A stretch of 64,000 bases of DNA from Psychrobacter sp. JCM 18902. Lineage in GTDB: Bacteria > Pseudomonadota > Gammaproteobacteria > Pseudomonadales > Moraxellaceae. The stretch's first letter is position 1. Every line of letters starts with the position of its first letter. Below the pieces are notes generated by a model. That model had not been told where the DNA came from. It did not search any database and worked only from the letters and a program-made list of their open reading frames with translations. Shown here piece after piece: positions 63,463 to 64,000 of this stretch. The stretch spans positions 682,001 to 746,000 of the forward strand of contig NZ_CAJHBK010000001.1 in NCBI RefSeq assembly GCF_904846615.1, written 5' to 3'. The position numbers and the translations under genes were made by a program.

Positions 63463-64000
63463 TTAGGCTGCGAGTAGATGACTCAAGCTCTGCTGTCCCA
63501 CATCTAATGCTTGTTTGCTGACTGGGCGATTATGCTCAAAACCATCTAGATGATGATCGACGGCCATAATGACATCAGCGATACAGGCAAGCGTACTGTC
63601 TTCAATGCGTTGCCCATCTTCGATACGTTGCTGAAGATAATTGGCCAATTGACTGAGCATGCTGGCAGGTGTTGGTAGCTGTAAGAAGCGCACAGCCCCT
63701 GCCACTTGGCGCATCATCTCAGGTATGTTCTGGATATTGAGCATATCACGCTCTGGCTCAGCCAAATAATCGTTAATGGCTTGTTCTGCACTCGCAATAG
63801 CGGAACGACTTTCTTGTATCAAAGTATCATTAGCCGTATTGAGCTGATGTAAAGAGATATGCGGGTTATTCAGTGGCAAATAGATGGCCCCTGGTGTGTG
63901 CATTTCTGCCATTGCAATGGTGGCGTTTTCCGCATGCATTAATGCCAACAGCAAGTGATCGAAATCATCAGGCGAGGGCGTTTGCCAATGACTAACAGCT
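63463..64000 (-). CDS. FimL/ChpA-like protein, C-terminal part
   Basis: The frame is open to the right edge, so only the C-terminal 178 residues are visible (the apparent TTG start inside the window is not a real start). The all-helical segment with EPERDMLNIQNIPEMMRQVAGAVRFLQL (motif MRQVAGAVRFLQL) and SAEQAINDYLAEPERDML resembles the Hpt-like N-terminal region of ChpA and the related FimL protein, both linked to type IV pili and twitching motility. Because the gene ends after this domain, a FimL-like protein fits better than full ChpA. Confidence is limited by the missing N terminus. Confidence 0.5.
   Translation of the reverse strand, partial: AVSHWQTPSPDDFDHLLLALMHAENATIAMAEMHTPGAIYLPLNNPHISLHQLNTANDTLIQESRSAIASAEQAINDYLAEPERDMLNIQNIPEMMRQVAGAVRFLQLPTPASMLSQLANYLQQRIEDGQRIEDSTLACIADVIMAVDHHLDGFEHNRPVSKQALDVGQQSLSHLLAA

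Noticed and set aside
63463..63954. Complete 163-residue protein starting at TTG 63954
   Set aside because: The frame continues open to the window edge, so this is the end of a larger gene.

Overview
The window looks like a chromosomal segment of a Psychrobacter-type bacterium (Moraxellaceae, Gammaproteobacteria). This is inferred from moderate GC content, AT-rich intergenic DNA, strong AAGGA-type ribosome binding sites, and the gene families present: a poxvirus-type topoisomerase IB, a soluble RnfB next to nth, BCCT transporters, a carA/carB/greA cluster and a FimL/ChpA-like fragment at the right edge. No ribosomal RNA, CRISPR array, complete insertion sequence or prophage was seen. The left and right edges both cut through minus-strand genes.

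Layout. 1-703: 5' part of an FMN-binding glutamate synthase family gene. 0.9-6.9 kb: an RNA-repair locus. The sigma54 activator gene rtcR diverges from rtcB, which has a clear -24/-12 promoter. Between rtcB and rtcA lie a tRNA-like 3' module (T arm, acceptor strand, CCA), a predicted beta-rich protein and a small MafI-like immunity protein. 6.9-10.5 kb: glutarate catabolism (IclR regulator, glutaryl-CoA dehydrogenase, CoA-transferase). 10.5-27.5 kb: a polyamine and GABA catabolic island with an acetylpolyamine amidohydrolase-like protein, IclR regulator, gabD, gabT, an APC permease, a second aldehyde dehydrogenase, aguA, aguB, an NhaC-type antiporter, puuB, puuA, puuD and a puuR-like regulator. 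27.6-33.2 kb: a glycosyltransferase, the paired TIGR03915/TIGR03916-type putative DNA-repair genes and two exported proteins. 33.7-39.3 kb: carA, carB and greA on the minus strand, with several structured leaders. 39.7-49 kb: housekeeping genes (gamma carbonic anhydrase, HAD phosphatase, prfB with its programmed frameshift, ppnP, topoisomerase IB) plus acyl-CoA metabolism and an L,D-transpeptidase. 49.2-57 kb: clpB, a PQQ-type sugar dehydrogenase and two tandem BCCT transporters. 57-64 kb: a Kazal-like lipoprotein, a DUF3144 protein, metK, a DJ-1/PfpI protein, nth, rnfB, nudC and a truncated FimL/ChpA-like gene.

How the genes fit together. The polyamine island can plausibly take agmatine to putrescine (AguA, AguB), putrescine to GABA through gamma-glutamyl intermediates (PuuA, PuuB, an aldehyde dehydrogenase, PuuD), and GABA to succinate (GabT, GabD). 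The acetylpolyamine amidohydrolase and the transporters would feed it. The neighbouring gcdH and CoA-transferase genes handle glutarate, the C5 counterpart reached from cadaverine or lysine.

Most unusual observations: the tRNA-like RNA module inside the RtcR/RtcB/RtcA locus together with the immunity-like gene pair; a 176-bp non-coding element with 16-bp terminal inverted repeats (MITE-like, CTAG target) and a decayed relative about 19 kb away; the tandem BCCT duplication that carried its leader; the little-understood radical-SAM DNA-repair pair; and several unexplained leader hairpins (greA, carA, the NhaC-type gene and the DUF11-like gene).
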